DNA of 64,000 nucleotides from Vibrio sp. D404a (GCF_030248535.1 NZ_JAHGAJ010000018.1:46504-110503); one strand, 5' to 3'; counted from the stretch's first letter, positions 46,717-57,704 are shown. Notes: generated by a model from the sequence alone, not told the origin. Translations and numbers: made by a program.

Positions 46717-49140
46717 TTACCACTCAAAAAGCTTCTTTAGCCACTGTTTTGGTTGGCTTTCACATCCCTTTTTAATGTCACCTCGTTCATCCCAAACTGG
46801 CAATTGAATCGGGCCATCGCAATTAAACTCTAGTGCACCTGAGTTCGTACTTACAAAGTTAGCGGTCGCAATACCATTAGGCCAAGGCAAACTCAGTACT
46901 TCTGGGCCGCGTTGCTTAAGGTAATCAGCATAAACTCGCAGCGCGCCACTTGAGCCCGTCAACTTGGTGGGGTTGTTGTCATCGCGTCCTAGCCAAATAG
47001 TGGTCACCTCTCGGCCATCAACCCCTACAAACCAACTATCACGACTATCGTTACTGGTTCCTGTCTTACCGGCTAGCCCTGCCCAAGCAAACTGACTCTG
47101 CAGGAAGCGGCCCGTCCCTTCAGACACACCTCGTTTCATTGCATAAGTGGTAAGCCATGCAGCCTGTTGGTCGACACTTTGTGAAACACGAGGAATGGAC
47201 TGGTAGAGCACTTGCCCATCACTGTCGACTACTGAGCGCAGCGCCGAAAGTGGAGCTCTCTTGCCTGAGTTAGTGACCGTTTGGTACATCTGTGCAACCT
47301 GGAATGGCGTCAGAGAAAACGCGCCTAAGAACATCGACGGCACAGGGCGAATCTCGTTCTTATCGACACCGAGTCTTTCAATGGTATTCGACACAGAATC
47401 GATACCCAGTTGCATCCCTAAGCGCACCGTCGGCACGTTATAAGACTTCGACAATGCCACATACAACGGTACCTCTCCGCGGAACTTGCGATCGAAATTA
47501 CGTGGACTCCAAACACTGCCCTTGCTGCCTTTTAGACTCAATGGTGTGTCCATCAATGTCGTTGCCAGTGTGTATTTCTCTGGCTGCTGCAGCGCTGTCA
47601 GGTACACAGCTGGCTTAACCAATGAACCGATCGGGCGGCTTGCATTCAATGCGCGGTTAAAGCCGTCGTAGCCGGTTCGTTTACCACCAACCATGGCCCG
47701 TATTTCACCGGTATTACGATCCACCGCAATGGCCGCAGCTTCAAGCTTATTACCTGCGGTCTTAGCTAATTGTGGTACCTTGCGAGCAATAGAGCGTTCT
47801 AATTCTTGCTGTGAGACAGGGTCTAGCGAAGTAAAGACTCGCAGACCTTTTTGCGCCTCAAATCGATCGCCAACAAACTTTTTCAGCTCTATATTCACTT
47901 GCTGGAAGTAAGCCGGCTGACGACTGGCAATGCGAGGGTTATCTTGAATATCGAGATCTCGACTGGCTGCAGCTTCATACTGGCTCGCGCTCAAAATGTC
48001 TTGCTGCATCATCAGGCGCAATACCAGATCACGGCGCGTTTTTGCACGTTCAGGGTAACGAACTGGGTTGTAGTAAGACGGCCCTTTCACCATCCCGACT
48101 AGCAGCGCCAGTTGGTCAATTCTGAGTTCTTGAATCGGCTGACCAAAGTAGAGGCGCGATGCCAGTCCGAAACCGTGAATCGCTTCACCACCATTTTGAC
48201 CTAGGTAAACTTCATTCAGATAGGCTTCTAGAATCTCATCCTTGCTGTAGCGATAATCCAAGATCAGCGCGATATAGGCCTCACGAACTTTACGCCACAG
48301 GGTACGCTCACTGGAGAGGAATAAGTTCTTCGCAAGTTGCTGCGTTAGCGTACTGCCCCCTTGTACCGTTCGACCTGCTTTGACGTTAACTACCATGGCA
48401 CGGGCAATCGCGACAGGCGATACACCATCGTGTTGATAGAAGTTTCGGTCTTCAGTCACCAATAGGGCATCGACCATCACCTCAGGGAACTGGTTTCGCT
48501 TCAAGAATAGACGCTGTTCGTCATTGCGCTTCTCAAGCATGCCCAACATCTTAGGTTCAATGCGCAGGTAGCCCATATCCCCTTTCTTCTCTAATGACTG
48601 AATGCGCGTTAACTCATTGCCATTAAAATGCAGCATCACATGGCGATCCGCTTCTGGTCCATCAACAAACTCAAACGGTCGACGAATCAGCTCGATCTTA
48701 GTTGAAGAGGAGGAGTACTCCCCCGGGTGGCGAGGCGCACTAACCTTACGATAGTTAAGTACATCTAACTCATTGCGCACCTGCTTGATGCTGATTGGCG
48801 TACCCGGTGACAAATCCAATACGCGGGCATACACGACAGTGGGTAGATCAAACAGTTGTCCCTCAAAACGCTGTTTAACCACAGTGTCTAGATAAATGCC
48901 CACAAATAGTAGAATGGCCGCGACTGCAAGGCCCGCCTTCCATGTAAAGCCCCACAACATCTTCAACCAACCACGATTCGCTTTACCTCGCTTGCTCGTG
49001 GTTCGCTTCTTGGCAGGGGCTCTCGGCTTTCTTGGTTTTGCTTTGGTCGATTTAGTTTGTGGCGACTTAGCTGTCGGTGATTTTTTAGTAGGTGCCTTTT
49101 TCGCTGGCCCCTTTTTTGGTGTAAACATTTTTATCATCAT
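46717..49140 (-). CDS. mrcB: Penicillin-binding protein 1B (bifunctional transglycosylase/transpeptidase)
   Basis: Class A PBP that polymerises and cross-links peptidoglycan. A Lys/Pro/Ala-rich cytoplasmic tail (1-58) precedes one TM (63-83) and a UB2H domain (about 95-190), the docking site for the LpoB activator class. The GT51 domain has catalytic Glu230 in VTEDRNFYQHDGVS. The transpeptidase has Ser506-x-x-Lys509 (SLVK), SKSYN and KTGTSND. 807 residues. Its ATG overlaps the hrpB stop, so translation may be coupled; an ATG four codons downstream is an alternative. Confidence 0.94.
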   Translation of the reverse strand: MMIKMFTPKKGPAKKAPTKKSPTAKSPQTKSTKAKPRKPRAPAKKRTTSKRGKANRGWLKMLWGFTWKAGLAVAAILLFVGIYLDTVVKQRFEGQLFDLPTVVYARVLDLSPGTPISIKQVRNELDVLNYRKVSAPRHPGEYSSSSTKIELIRRPFEFVDGPEADRHVMLHFNGNELTRIQSLEKKGDMGYLRIEPKMLGMLEKRNDEQRLFLKRNQFPEVMVDALLVTEDRNFYQHDGVSPVAIARAMVVNVKAGRTVQGGSTLTQQLAKNLFLSSERTLWRKVREAYIALILDYRYSKDEILEAYLNEVYLGQNGGEAIHGFGLASRLYFGQPIQELRIDQLALLVGMVKGPSYYNPVRYPERAKTRRDLVLRLMMQQDILSASQYEAAASRDLDIQDNPRIASRQPAYFQQVNIELKKFVGDRFEAQKGLRVFTSLDPVSQQELERSIARKVPQLAKTAGNKLEAAAIAVDRNTGEIRAMVGGKRTGYDGFNRALNASRPIGSLVKPAVYLTALQQPEKYTLATTLMDTPLSLKGSKGSVWSPRNFDRKFRGEVPLYVALSKSYNVPTVRLGMQLGIDSVSNTIERLGVDKNEIRPVPSMFLGAFSLTPFQVAQMYQTVTNSGKRAPLSALRSVVDSDGQVLYQSIPRVSQSVDQQAAWLTTYAMKRGVSEGTGRFLQSQFAWAGLAGKTGTSNDSRDSWFVGVDGREVTTIWLGRDDNNPTKLTGSSGALRVYADYLKQRGPEVLSLPWPNGIATANFVSTNSGALEFNCDGPIQLPVWDERGDIKKGCESQPKQWLKKLFEW

Positions 49141-51632
49141 CGATTCAACTGTCGTTTGGTTTTAGTGGTAGCTACGTGAGTTGCTGGATCATCCGGCCAA
49201 GGATGTTTAGGGTATCGACCTTTCATCTCTTTCTGAACCTCTTTATATGCCCCAGCCCAAAAGCCCGCTAGATCTTGCGTTATTTGCAGCGGTCGCTGTG
49301 CAGGAGAAAGTAGTTCAAGGACCACTTTTTTACGCCCTTGAGCAATTAAAGGAGAGTCCTGCTCACCAAAGACTTCTTGCATTCGAACCGATATCACAGG
49401 TTCAGCATTGTCTTGATAGCGAATCGCCTTTTTACTGCCCGTTGGCATTACATAGTGCGTCGGTAACCACTGGTCAATCTCTTGATTCAGCGGCCAGCCC
49501 AAGTAGGCCATTAGAGCTTGTTCAACATTAACATTCTGTAGCCCTTTTGCTGACTTCACACCATTGAGATAAGGGAGTAACCAATCCTCTAGGCTCGCTA
49601 ATAAGCTTGGTTCATCAACCGATGGCCATGGATGCTCAGGCAGCCAGTGTACCGCACAGAGAATTCGAGATTGGAGCTGCTTGGCTGCTGGTGTCCAATT
49701 CAATAGGTCCAAGCCTTTACGCTTAACGTAATTGAGCAGGGCTTCACTGATCTGATCCGCATCGGGCTCAGGAAGAGCTTTGGTGCTCACCACCAGTTGG
49801 CCCAAGCCGACACGCTGCTCAGCCACTAAACGGCCACGCTTGTCATCCCAGTCGACATAGTCGGAAGTGGCAAATACCTCAGGGAAGTTCGCCTCCAGAT
49901 CCACAATATCAACGGCCGTCGCGAGAAATATCTGACTTGAACGCCCCGCACTGCGCATCAAGTCAATCACGACTAGGTACGAATTGTCGGCCAAAGGATC
50001 ATCATCACGTACCTCTGCGCCATGCCCATTAGCAAGCAAGAATTGATGGCTCTGTTTCCCACGCGATTGAGCAATCCGGTCTGGAAATGCGAGACACAAT
50101 GCCAAAGGCAGCAAGGATTCATCAACCGCCTGCAAGTCAAATTTGTGTGCTAACTTAGCCGCGAGCGTTTTAGCTCGCTGATTCATAAACTGATTTCGAG
50201 CATGCTTGCCCTGTTTTAAGCGATACAGAGAGTGCTGAATATCAGAGACATTGCGTTCTGGCTCTTCAATCAACGCAGCGGCAGCAATCGCCGCATTTAA
50301 TAATTCGTGGCTGTGTTGCTTAGCTTTGATCAGCATACTTGCAATACGTGGATCCAGTCCTAATTTCTGTGCTTGCTTACCTTGCGCAGTAAATTGCCTA
50401 CCATGATCCAAAAGCCCTAATTGCTGCAACAAACCGCTCGCCTGAGCCAGTGATGCTTGAGGTGGAAGGTCAAGCCATTGCAACTCATCAGCACTTGTCG
50501 CCCCCCACTGTGTCAATTCAGCCACCAGAGAAGAAAGGTCGGATTGAAGGATTTCAGGGACAGGAACCAAAGGCTGCTGTTGCAATTGAGCTTCGCTGTA
50601 TAAGCGAACACACAAGCCCTCTTCAATACGACCAGCACGACCAGCGCGTTGCTCAGCGGACGATTGAGAGATCTTAACCTGCTCCAATTTGGTGACGCCG
50701 GTTTTTAAATCAAACCTCGCCACTCGCTCAAGTCCGGAGTCGACCACCAGTCGGATACCTTCAATAGTAAGTGAGGTCTCAGCAATATTGGTGGCCAATA
50801 CCACCTTGCGCTTGCCTTTTGTCGCCGGCGAGATCGCTTTCTGTTGTTCAGCAAAACTCAACTGACCATAGAGGGCAAAGACTTCAACATCATCACTGAT
50901 GTGTTGCAGCCGCTCTTGCACCTGCTTAATCGCAGAGACACCCGGCAAGAAAGCCAATAGTGAACCCGGCTCTTTGCCAATCAAAGATTCGATGGTCGCT
51001 GCCATTTTTGCAGGTAAGTAATCATTGTTCGCGAGGGGTTGATAGCGGTACTCAACAGGAAAAGAGCGCCCTTGCGATTCAATGTACGTCGCTTCAGGCA
51101 GTAGATTTTGCAGAGTAGCTTGGTCAAGCGTTGCTGACATCACCACAATCTTGAGATCGTCTCGGAGTGCCTCTTGAATCTCAAGGCTGAAAGCCAAAGA
51201 GGTATCAGCATGAATGCTGCGCTCATGAAATTCATCGAAGATAACCATATCGACGCCAGTAAGTTCTGGGTCACTCTGAATCATTCGAGTCATGATCCCT
51301 TCAGTGACAATCTCTAGGCGAGTCTTATTGCTGGTTTTATTCTCTCCACGCACTCTAAAGCCTATCGTTTCACCCACCTTTTCTCCCAACTTCGCCGCCA
51401 AATAGCTCGCAATGTTACGCGCAGCAAGACGCCTTGGTTCAAGCATCACTATCTTGCCACTCACAATCTGAGACTTAACCAGTTGCAATGGGAAGAAGGT
51501 AGATTTGCCAGCTCCGGGGGCCGCTTTAAGGATTATTTGGGAGTGAGAACGAACGCCTGAGAGTAACTCGGGCATCACAGCTTCAATGGGCAGTTGTGAC
51601 AATGGAAAGACCTTGTGGTGTAATGTTGCCAA
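49137..51632 (-). CDS. hrpB: ATP-dependent RNA helicase HrpB
   Basis: DEAH-box helicase. Walker A is APGAGKST, the DEAH variant is DEFHERS, SAT is in VMSATLD, and the helicase C domain has QRAGRAGR. The HA2 and HrpB-specific C-terminal domains follow. 831 residues, normal. Its cellular target is not settled in bacteria. Divergent from sfsA with a short 37-base gap, and upstream of mrcB in one transcription unit, as in E. coli. Confidence 0.93.
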   Translation of the reverse strand: MATLHHKVFPLSQLPIEAVMPELLSGVRSHSQIILKAAPGAGKSTFFPLQLVKSQIVSGKIVMLEPRRLAARNIASYLAAKLGEKVGETIGFRVRGENKTSNKTRLEIVTEGIMTRMIQSDPELTGVDMVIFDEFHERSIHADTSLAFSLEIQEALRDDLKIVVMSATLDQATLQNLLPEATYIESQGRSFPVEYRYQPLANNDYLPAKMAATIESLIGKEPGSLLAFLPGVSAIKQVQERLQHISDDVEVFALYGQLSFAEQQKAISPATKGKRKVVLATNIAETSLTIEGIRLVVDSGLERVARFDLKTGVTKLEQVKISQSSAEQRAGRAGRIEEGLCVRLYSEAQLQQQPLVPVPEILQSDLSSLVAELTQWGATSADELQWLDLPPQASLAQASGLLQQLGLLDHGRQFTAQGKQAQKLGLDPRIASMLIKAKQHSHELLNAAIAAAALIEEPERNVSDIQHSLYRLKQGKHARNQFMNQRAKTLAAKLAHKFDLQAVDESLLPLALCLAFPDRIAQSRGKQSHQFLLANGHGAEVRDDDPLADNSYLVVIDLMRSAGRSSQIFLATAVDIVDLEANFPEVFATSDYVDWDDKRGRLVAEQRVGLGQLVVSTKALPEPDADQISEALLNYVKRKGLDLLNWTPAAKQLQSRILCAVHWLPEHPWPSVDEPSLLASLEDWLLPYLNGVKSAKGLQNVNVEQALMAYLGWPLNQEIDQWLPTHYVMPTGSKKAIRYQDNAEPVISVRMQEVFGEQDSPLIAQGRKKVVLELLSPAQRPLQITQDLAGFWAGAYKEVQKEMKGRYPKHPWPDDPATHVATTKTKRQLNR

Positions 51633-51669
51633 TATTGTACATAAAAACAGTTATCTCTAAATAAGTAAA

Positions 51670-52392
51670 ATGCGCTTCGATCCTCCTTTAGAGTCTGCGA
51701 CTCTCATAAAACGCTACAAACGTTTCCTAACGGATATCAAACTTCCTGACGGCAGTGAACGTACTATCCACTGTGCCAACACTGGAGCTATGACGGGTTG
51801 TGCTACACCAGGCGATACAGTGTGGTACTCAACCTCCGATAATCCCAAGAGAAAATACCCGAATAGCTGGGAGATCTCAGAAACAGCAAAAGGTGATCGA
51901 ATTTGTGTGAACACTGCCCGCGCTAACCAATTGGCAGTGGAAGCGATTCAAAATGGCGCTATAGTTGAACTTTCGGGTTATCAAACGCTGCGAACCGAAG
52001 TGAAATACGGCAGTGAGAATAGCCGAATAGACATTTTGCTCGAAGATGAAGCCAAAGCGGATTGTTATATAGAGGTAAAAAGCGTCACTCTATTAGCAGA
52101 TGACCCAAGTGTTCAAAAGGGACAAGGATACTTCCCAGATGCCGTCACCACTCGTGGCCAAAAGCACCTGCGTGAACTCACAGAAATGGCAGAATCTGGT
52201 CGAAGAGCAGTACTTTTATTCACTGTTTTACATTCAGGTATTGAAAAAGTCTCAGCGGCACACCATATAGACGCCAAATATTCATTATTACTAAAACAAG
52301 CACAAGACGCTGGTGTTGAAGTTCTCTGTTACAAAGCTGAACTCAACAATACTCAAATGGAATTGAATCAAGCGGTTGAATTCATCGCTTGA
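51670..52392 (+). CDS. sfsA: SfsA family DNA/RNA nuclease
   Basis: Sugar fermentation stimulation protein A, an OB-fold plus PD-(D/E)XK-like nuclease family. The start has [20 protein letters not shown] and the core reads [23 protein letters not shown], with the nuclease-type E-x-K. 240 residues. The biological role is unclear; the old sugar phenotype is probably indirect. Weak Shine-Dalgarno. It begins the conserved sfsA-dksA-gluQ-pcnB-folK cluster. Confidence 0.92.
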   Translation: MRFDPPLESATLIKRYKRFLTDIKLPDGSERTIHCANTGAMTGCATPGDTVWYSTSDNPKRKYPNSWEISETAKGDRICVNTARANQLAVEAIQNGAIVELSGYQTLRTEVKYGSENSRIDILLEDEAKADCYIEVKSVTLLADDPSVQKGQGYFPDAVTTRGQKHLRELTEMAESGRRAVLLFTVLHSGIEKVSAAHHIDAKYSLLLKQAQDAGVEVLCYKAELNNTQMELNQAVEFIA

Positions 52393-52529
52393 TTCGCAAA
52401 GTGCGGAACTCTGCACATTGATAGCAAGTTTACATTTGAGTGTTTGCCACCATACGTTCTTTCTGCTATAGATACCCGCCTTAAAATTAGCTGCTTTGCA
52501 GTTGACTAGGTGTAAATAGGAGATGCTGT

Positions 52530-52976
52530 ATGCCAGAATCTAAGAAAAAAGCGCTAGGCATCCTAGCAATCGCAGGTGTTGAACCATATCAAGAAAAGCC
52601 AGGTGAAGAGTACATGTCACCTGAGCAAATGGCTCATTTTACAAAGATTTTGGAAGCTTGGCGCAACCAGCTCAGGGAAGAAGTTGATCGTACTGTTCAC
52701 CACATGCAGGACGAGGCAGCAAATTTCCCAGACCCAGTTGACCGCGCTTCTCAAGAAGAAGAGTTCAGCCTAGAGCTACGTAACCGTGACCGTGAACGTC
52801 GTCTAATCAAGAAGATTGAGAAGACACTAGACAAGATCGAAGAAGACGATTTCGGCTTCTGTGACTCTTGTGGTATCGAAATCGGTATTCGTCGTCTTGA
52901 AGCTCGTCCGACTGCTGATCTTTGTATTGACTGTAAAACACTTGCAGAAATCAAAGAGAAACAGATGCAAGGTTAA
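52530..52976 (+). CDS. dksA: RNA polymerase-binding transcription factor DksA
   Basis: Secondary-channel factor that works with ppGpp at rRNA and amino-acid promoters. A coiled coil with the tip motif DPVDRAS is followed by a four-Cys zinc finger CDSC...CIDC and a C-terminal helix. 148 residues (151 in E. coli). TAGGAGATG precedes the ATG. It has its own terminator at 52993-53022. Confidence 0.96.
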   Translation: MPESKKKALGILAIAGVEPYQEKPGEEYMSPEQMAHFTKILEAWRNQLREEVDRTVHHMQDEAANFPDPVDRASQEEEFSLELRNRDRERRLIKKIEKTLDKIEEDDFGFCDSCGIEIGIRRLEARPTADLCIDCKTLAEIKEKQMQG

Positions 52977-52992
52977 TCCTTGTTGATGTGAA

Positions 52993-53022
52993 GAAAGGGA
53001 GCACTCGCTCCCTTTTTTATTT
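52993..53022 (+). terminator. Terminator of dksA
   Basis: The hairpin AAAGGGAGC-actc-GCTCCCTTTTTT follows 17 bases after the stop codon. Confidence 0.92.
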
Positions 53023-53063
53023 GGTCTTTTATTCCCCATACAACCATTACTTAGGCTTTTACT

Positions 53064-53939
53064 ATGAGTTATATCGGGCGCTTTGCACCTTCTCCTTCTG
53101 GCCCTCTTCATTTTGGCTCACTTGTGGCTGCACTCGGTAGCTACTTCCAAGCAAAATCACAAAAGGGTCAATGGCTAGTCCGCATGGAAGATCTCGATCC
53201 ACCACGCGAAATGCCAGGAGCCGCCGATCTTATATTAAAAACCTTAGAGACTTATCAGTTGCATTGGGATGGTGAGGTGATTTATCAGAGCCATCGACAC
53301 CCAATCTACCAAGCTCAAATCGAGCAATGGCTCACCGATCAGCAAGCCTACTACTGCGAATGTACTCGCAAACAGATCAAGGCCCTCGGTGGCTTTTACA
53401 ATGGTCACTGTCGTGATGCTGGTCTTGATGACAATGGGCAGCGTGCGGTACGTTTAGTAATGAACCACCCAATCGAGTCATTTGATGATATTCGTCATGG
53501 CACCATGAGCATTCCTGCAGATCTCGCCAAAGAAGACTTTATCATTAAGCGTCGTGACGGCCTGTTTGCGTATAACCTTGCAGTCGTTTTAGATGATATC
53601 GCTCAAGGCGTTACAGAAGTCGTGAGAGGCGCAGACCTGATTGAGCCGACAGGCCGTCAAATCAGCCTCTATAAAGCCCTAAATCAGCCACAGGTGAGTT
53701 ACCTCCATCTGCCTCTAGCGACCGACGCTACGGGTAACAAGCTCTCAAAGCAGAATCATGCAAAGGGTATCGACCTAGACAACCCAAAACCGGCTCTACT
53801 GAGTGCGATGCGCTTTCTTGGCTTTACGCTACCGCTCGATATAGAGCAAGGCTCTCTCGGGGAGATTTTAGCTTGGGGATGCCAGCATTGGCATATCAAC
53901 CAGCTACCCGATACACTGCATAAAGAGCACCGTGATTGA
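53064..53939 (+). CDS. gluQ: Glutamyl-Q tRNA(Asp) synthetase
   Basis: Truncated GluRS paralogue (YadB) that attaches glutamate to queuosine at position 34 of tRNA-Asp. The HIGH-type motif is PSGPLHFGS, zinc Cys are in YCECTRKQIK and the later GHCRD, and the KMSKS variant is NKLSKQN. It has no anticodon-binding domain. 291 residues, standard. It sits directly after dksA, as in E. coli, where dksA read-through can drive it. Confidence 0.93.
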   Translation: MSYIGRFAPSPSGPLHFGSLVAALGSYFQAKSQKGQWLVRMEDLDPPREMPGAADLILKTLETYQLHWDGEVIYQSHRHPIYQAQIEQWLTDQQAYYCECTRKQIKALGGFYNGHCRDAGLDDNGQRAVRLVMNHPIESFDDIRHGTMSIPADLAKEDFIIKRRDGLFAYNLAVVLDDIAQGVTEVVRGADLIEPTGRQISLYKALNQPQVSYLHLPLATDATGNKLSKQNHAKGIDLDNPKPALLSAMRFLGFTLPLDIEQGSLGEILAWGCQHWHINQLPDTLHKEHRD

Positions 53940-54122
53940 CACGTTCGCGGCATGAAATCGTAAAAACGACACATAAAAATGCCATAACCCTTAGGTGTGT
54001 ATAAGCGGACAATGTTCTCAAATGGCTTCCGCTAGGCTATTATTAGCCGCAATCAAACTCTGCACTACCACTTTGGACTAAGAGAAAAGCAAAGTTGGCG
54101 ATACCTACTTTGTTGTAAACTA

Positions 54123-55478
54123 ATGAATACAAACGACAATACCCCTAGCGAACAACGTGGATTCCACGATTTAGCTCTGAATATTTACACTCGACAAGAG
54201 CACAATATTTCACGCAAGCAGATCAGTGATAACGCATTAAAAGTGCTTTATCGTCTGAATGGTGCGGGTTTTGACGCATTCCTAGTCGGTGGTGGTGTGC
54301 GAGACTTGCTACTCGGCTCACAACCGAAAGATTTCGACATCGCGACTAACGCGACGCCAGAGCAGATCAAAAACCTATTCAGGAACTGTCGCCTTATTGG
54401 TCGCCGCTTCCGTCTAGCACACATTATGTTTGGTCGTGACATTATCGAAGTCGCGACATTCCGTGGTCACCACCAAGAACCATCGAAAAACGTATCAGCT
54501 CAGTCTAAAGAAGGCATGCTGCTACGTGATAACGTCTACGGCAGCGTCGATGAAGATGCAGAGCGTCGTGACTTCACCATCAATGCGATGTACTACAACA
54601 TTGCAGACTACAGCATTCATGATTATGCGGGCGGTGTTGAAGACCTTGAAGACCGCTTGATCCGTCTGATTGGCGATCCAGAAACTCGCTACCGTGAAGA
54701 CCCAGTGCGTATGCTGCGTGCGATGCGCTTCTCTGCTAAGTTAGACTTCGACATCGAAGAAGACACTGCAGATCCAATCGAAGAGCTTGCACACCTGTTA
54801 AGAGACATCCCAGCAGCACGTCTGTACGAAGAGTCTCTGAAGCTCCTTCAATCAGGTTACGGTCTAGAAACGTATCACTTGATGCGTGAGTACAATCTGT
54901 TCCAACAGATGTTCCCTGCTGTGGCGGAGTTCTTCACTGAAGACTACTCATCTCAGACCGAGCAGATGCTGGACTTAGTGTTAGATTCTACCGACCTGCG
55001 TATCGAAGATGGTAAGCGCGTTAACCCAGCCTTTATGTTCGCGGCTATCCTATGGTACCCAATGAATAAGCTGGCTGAGAAACTGGCTGACGAGCTTGGC
55101 CTTTCTCAGTACGACGCCATCATGGAAGCGAGCAACGTGATTCTTGATCAACAGGTTAAGAGCATCGCAATCCCGCGCCGTCACACAGCAACGATTCGCG
55201 AAGTATGGCAACTGCAACTGCGCCTACCACGTCGTAATGGTAAACGCGCGCAGCGTCTCATGGAACTCAACAAGTTCCGTGCTGGCTTTGACTTCCTTGA
55301 AATGCGAGGCGAGATCGAAGGCGGTGAAACGCAAGAGCTTGCTAAATGGTGGGAGCGTTACCAAAGCGCAGGACGTAACATGCGCCAAGCAATGGCAAAC
55401 GATGTTGCGCCACCGTCTAAATCAGGTCATCGACGCCGTAAGACTTACCGCAACAAGAAAAGCAAGTCGTCATCATGA
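54123..55478 (+). CDS. pcnB: Poly(A) polymerase I
   Basis: Adds 3' poly(A) tails that mark RNAs for decay and controls copy number of ColE1-type plasmids. The nucleotidyltransferase head shows GGGVRDLLLG and the metal DFD in PKDFDIATNA. Then comes the RNA-binding neck (RLIGDPETRYREDPVRMLRAMRFSAKL) and a basic C-terminal tail (SGHRRRKTYRNKKSKSSS). 451 residues. The ATG at 54123 has a poor ribosome site and the frame stays open upstream; E. coli pcnB uses a rare AUU start, so the true start is uncertain. Confidence 0.92.
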   Translation: MNTNDNTPSEQRGFHDLALNIYTRQEHNISRKQISDNALKVLYRLNGAGFDAFLVGGGVRDLLLGSQPKDFDIATNATPEQIKNLFRNCRLIGRRFRLAHIMFGRDIIEVATFRGHHQEPSKNVSAQSKEGMLLRDNVYGSVDEDAERRDFTINAMYYNIADYSIHDYAGGVEDLEDRLIRLIGDPETRYREDPVRMLRAMRFSAKLDFDIEEDTADPIEELAHLLRDIPAARLYEESLKLLQSGYGLETYHLMREYNLFQQMFPAVAEFFTEDYSSQTEQMLDLVLDSTDLRIEDGKRVNPAFMFAAILWYPMNKLAEKLADELGLSQYDAIMEASNVILDQQVKSIAIPRRHTATIREVWQLQLRLPRRNGKRAQRLMELNKFRAGFDFLEMRGEIEGGETQELAKWWERYQSAGRNMRQAMANDVAPPSKSGHRRRKTYRNKKSKSSS

Positions 55479-55960
55479 TCACAGCGTATATCGCGGTCGG
55501 CAGTAACCTCGCCGACCCTGTGAGCCAAGCAAATTTGGCTATCGAAACACTAAAAAGCCTACCGCAATCAAAGTTTCTTGCGACCTCTAAGCTATATAGT
55601 AGCACTCCAATGGGGCCGCAAAACCAACCGGATTACATCAATGCGGTGGTTGCGATTGAAACCGAATTAACGCCGATTGAACTGCTCAACTGCACCCAAG
55701 CGATTGAGCAAGAGCAAGGGCGTGTCCGTAAGGATGAACGTTGGGGACCAAGAACCTTGGACCTAGACATCATTTTATACGGCAATGAGGTGATCGATTC
55801 AGAGCGCTTAACCGTTCCTCACTACGGAATGAAAGAGCGAGAATTCGTTCTTTACCCGCTAGCTGAAATCGCACCAAGTTTACAACTCCCTGATGGGACT
55901 GAGCTCAGCGAACTGCTCAAAGTAGTCGACAAAAACGGGCTCAATGTTTGGCAGAAATAA
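55475..55960 (+). CDS. folK: HPPK: 6-hydroxymethyl-7,8-dihydropterin pyrophosphokinase
   Basis: Folate-pathway enzyme transferring pyrophosphate from ATP to hydroxymethyldihydropterin. HPPK signatures are AYIAVGSNLADP, the catalytic RVRKDERWGPRTLDLDIILYG and VPHYGMKEREFVLYPLAEI. 161 residues. Its ATG overlaps the pcnB stop by four bases (ATGA), so translation is coupled. Confidence 0.95.
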   Translation: MITAYIAVGSNLADPVSQANLAIETLKSLPQSKFLATSKLYSSTPMGPQNQPDYINAVVAIETELTPIELLNCTQAIEQEQGRVRKDERWGPRTLDLDIILYGNEVIDSERLTVPHYGMKEREFVLYPLAEIAPSLQLPDGTELSELLKVVDKNGLNVWQK

Positions 55961-55983
55961 GCCAAACGCATTAAGGAAAACCA

Positions 55984-56778
55984 ATGAAAAAAGTAACCAT
56001 TAACGACCTTATCAAGTGCAAACGTGAAGGCCGTAAATTTGCAACGTCAACCGCTTACGACGCAAGCTTTAGTCAACTATTTGAAAGCCAAGAGATCCCT
56101 GTTCTATTGGTAGGTGATTCACTTGGTATGGTACTGCAAGGCCAAACTGACACATTACCAGTAACGGTTGAAGACATTGCTTACCACACTCGCTCAGTAC
56201 GCGCAGGTAGCCCAAACTGCCTATTGATGGCGGATATGCCATTCATGAGCTACGCGACACCAGAACAGGCTTGTGAGAACGCAGCGACTCTTGTGAGAGC
56301 TGGCGCTAACATGGTTAAGATCGAGGGTGGCAGCTGGCTGGTTGATACAGTAAAAATGCTCACTGAGCGCGCTGTTCCAGTCTGTGCGCACTTAGGCCTA
56401 ACGCCTCAATCTGTAAACATCTTTGGTGGTTACAAGGTACAAGGTCGTGAAGACGAGCAAGCTGACAAGATGGTTGCTGACGCTCTAGCACTGCAAGAAG
56501 CAGGGGCGCAAATCGTTCTACTTGAGTGTGTTCCAGCTTCATTGGCAAAGCGTATTACTGAAGCCTGTGATGTTCCAGTGATTGGTATTGGTGCGGGCAA
56601 TGTGACCGACGGTCAGATCCTAGTTATGCACGACATGTTTGGTATTTCTGCGAACTATATGCCTAAATTCTCTAAGAATTTCTTAGCAGAAACGGGCGAT
56701 ATGCGTAAAGCCGTGGCAAAATATAAAGAAGATGTTGAGAGCGCACGTTTCCCTGATGACGCTCACACAATCGCTTAG
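55984..56778 (+). CDS. panB: 3-methyl-2-oxobutanoate hydroxymethyltransferase
   Basis: First committed step of pantothenate synthesis, transferring a hydroxymethyl group from methylene-THF to ketoisovalerate. TIM barrel with metal/substrate motifs [21 protein letters not shown] and [14 protein letters not shown]. 264 residues as in E. coli. TTAAGGA precedes the ATG. Confidence 0.96.
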   Translation: MKKVTINDLIKCKREGRKFATSTAYDASFSQLFESQEIPVLLVGDSLGMVLQGQTDTLPVTVEDIAYHTRSVRAGSPNCLLMADMPFMSYATPEQACENAATLVRAGANMVKIEGGSWLVDTVKMLTERAVPVCAHLGLTPQSVNIFGGYKVQGREDEQADKMVADALALQEAGAQIVLLECVPASLAKRITEACDVPVIGIGAGNVTDGQILVMHDMFGISANYMPKFSKNFLAETGDMRKAVAKYKEDVESARFPDDAHTIA

Positions 56779-56786
56779 GAGTTAGT

Positions 56787-57677
56787 ATGCAATCTTTCGC
56801 TGAAGTAGCGGCTCTTCGTGAGCAGATTAAGCAGTTTAAACGTGATGGACGCACTGTAGCTTTTGTACCAACCATGGGTAACCTCCATGAAGGCCACCTT
56901 ACTCTGGTAAAAAAAGCACGTGAACTGGCTGATATTGTTGTTGTTAGCATCTTCGTTAACCCAATGCAATTTGACCGTGCAGACGATCTAAACAACTACC
57001 CTCGCACTCTAGAAGCTGACTTAAGTAAGCTTACAGGCGAAGGCGTGGAGTTGGTATTCACACCAACACCAGAGATCATGTACCCAGCAGGTCTGGATAA
57101 GCAGACTTTTGTTGAAGTACCCGGCATTTCTCATATGCTAGAAGGCGCTTCTCGCCCGGGTCACTTCCGCGGTGTAGCAACGATTGTCACTAAGCTATTC
57201 AATATCGTTCAACCTGACTTCGCTTGCTTCGGTGAAAAAGACTTCCAACAATTGGCGGTGATTCGCCAAATGACGGCGGACCTGGCACTCGATATCGAAA
57301 TCGTTGGTGTTCCAACAGTGCGTGAGATGGACGGCCTAGCGATGAGCTCTCGCAACGGTAACCTCACGATTGATGAGCGCCAGCGTGCACCGGTTCTAGC
57401 TCGCACTATGCGTTGGATCAGTAGCGCAATCCGCGGTGGCCGTGACGATTACGCCTCTGTGATTGAAGATGCAACCGATCAGCTTCGCGCAGCCGATCTA
57501 CAGCCGGATGAGATCTTCATCTGTGATGCTCGCACTCTACAAGCCATCACCCCTGAATCGACTCAAGCTGTGATTCTGATGTCTGCATTCTTAGGTAAGA
57601 CACGTCTTATCGACAACCAAGTTCTCGACTTGGTAACAGAGACCAAAGAAGAAGTGAAAGAAGAGACGGCTGAATAA
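56787..57677 (+). CDS. panC: Pantothenate synthetase (pantoate-beta-alanine ligase)
   Basis: Joins pantoate and beta-alanine through a pantoyl-adenylate. The HIGH-type motif is [16 protein letters not shown]/pantoate residues are in [15 protein letters not shown], and the KMSKS-like SSRNGNL follows. 296 residues with a short acidic tail ([11 protein letters not shown]). It starts eight bases after panB, after AGGAG. Last gene of the forward cluster. Confidence 0.96.
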   Translation: MQSFAEVAALREQIKQFKRDGRTVAFVPTMGNLHEGHLTLVKKARELADIVVVSIFVNPMQFDRADDLNNYPRTLEADLSKLTGEGVELVFTPTPEIMYPAGLDKQTFVEVPGISHMLEGASRPGHFRGVATIVTKLFNIVQPDFACFGEKDFQQLAVIRQMTADLALDIEIVGVPTVREMDGLAMSSRNGNLTIDERQRAPVLARTMRWISSAIRGGRDDYASVIEDATDQLRAADLQPDEIFICDARTLQAITPESTQAVILMSAFLGKTRLIDNQVLDLVTETKEEVKEETAE

Positions 57678-57704
57678 TCTCAGTATTCTCAATACTCTCT
57701 AGTG

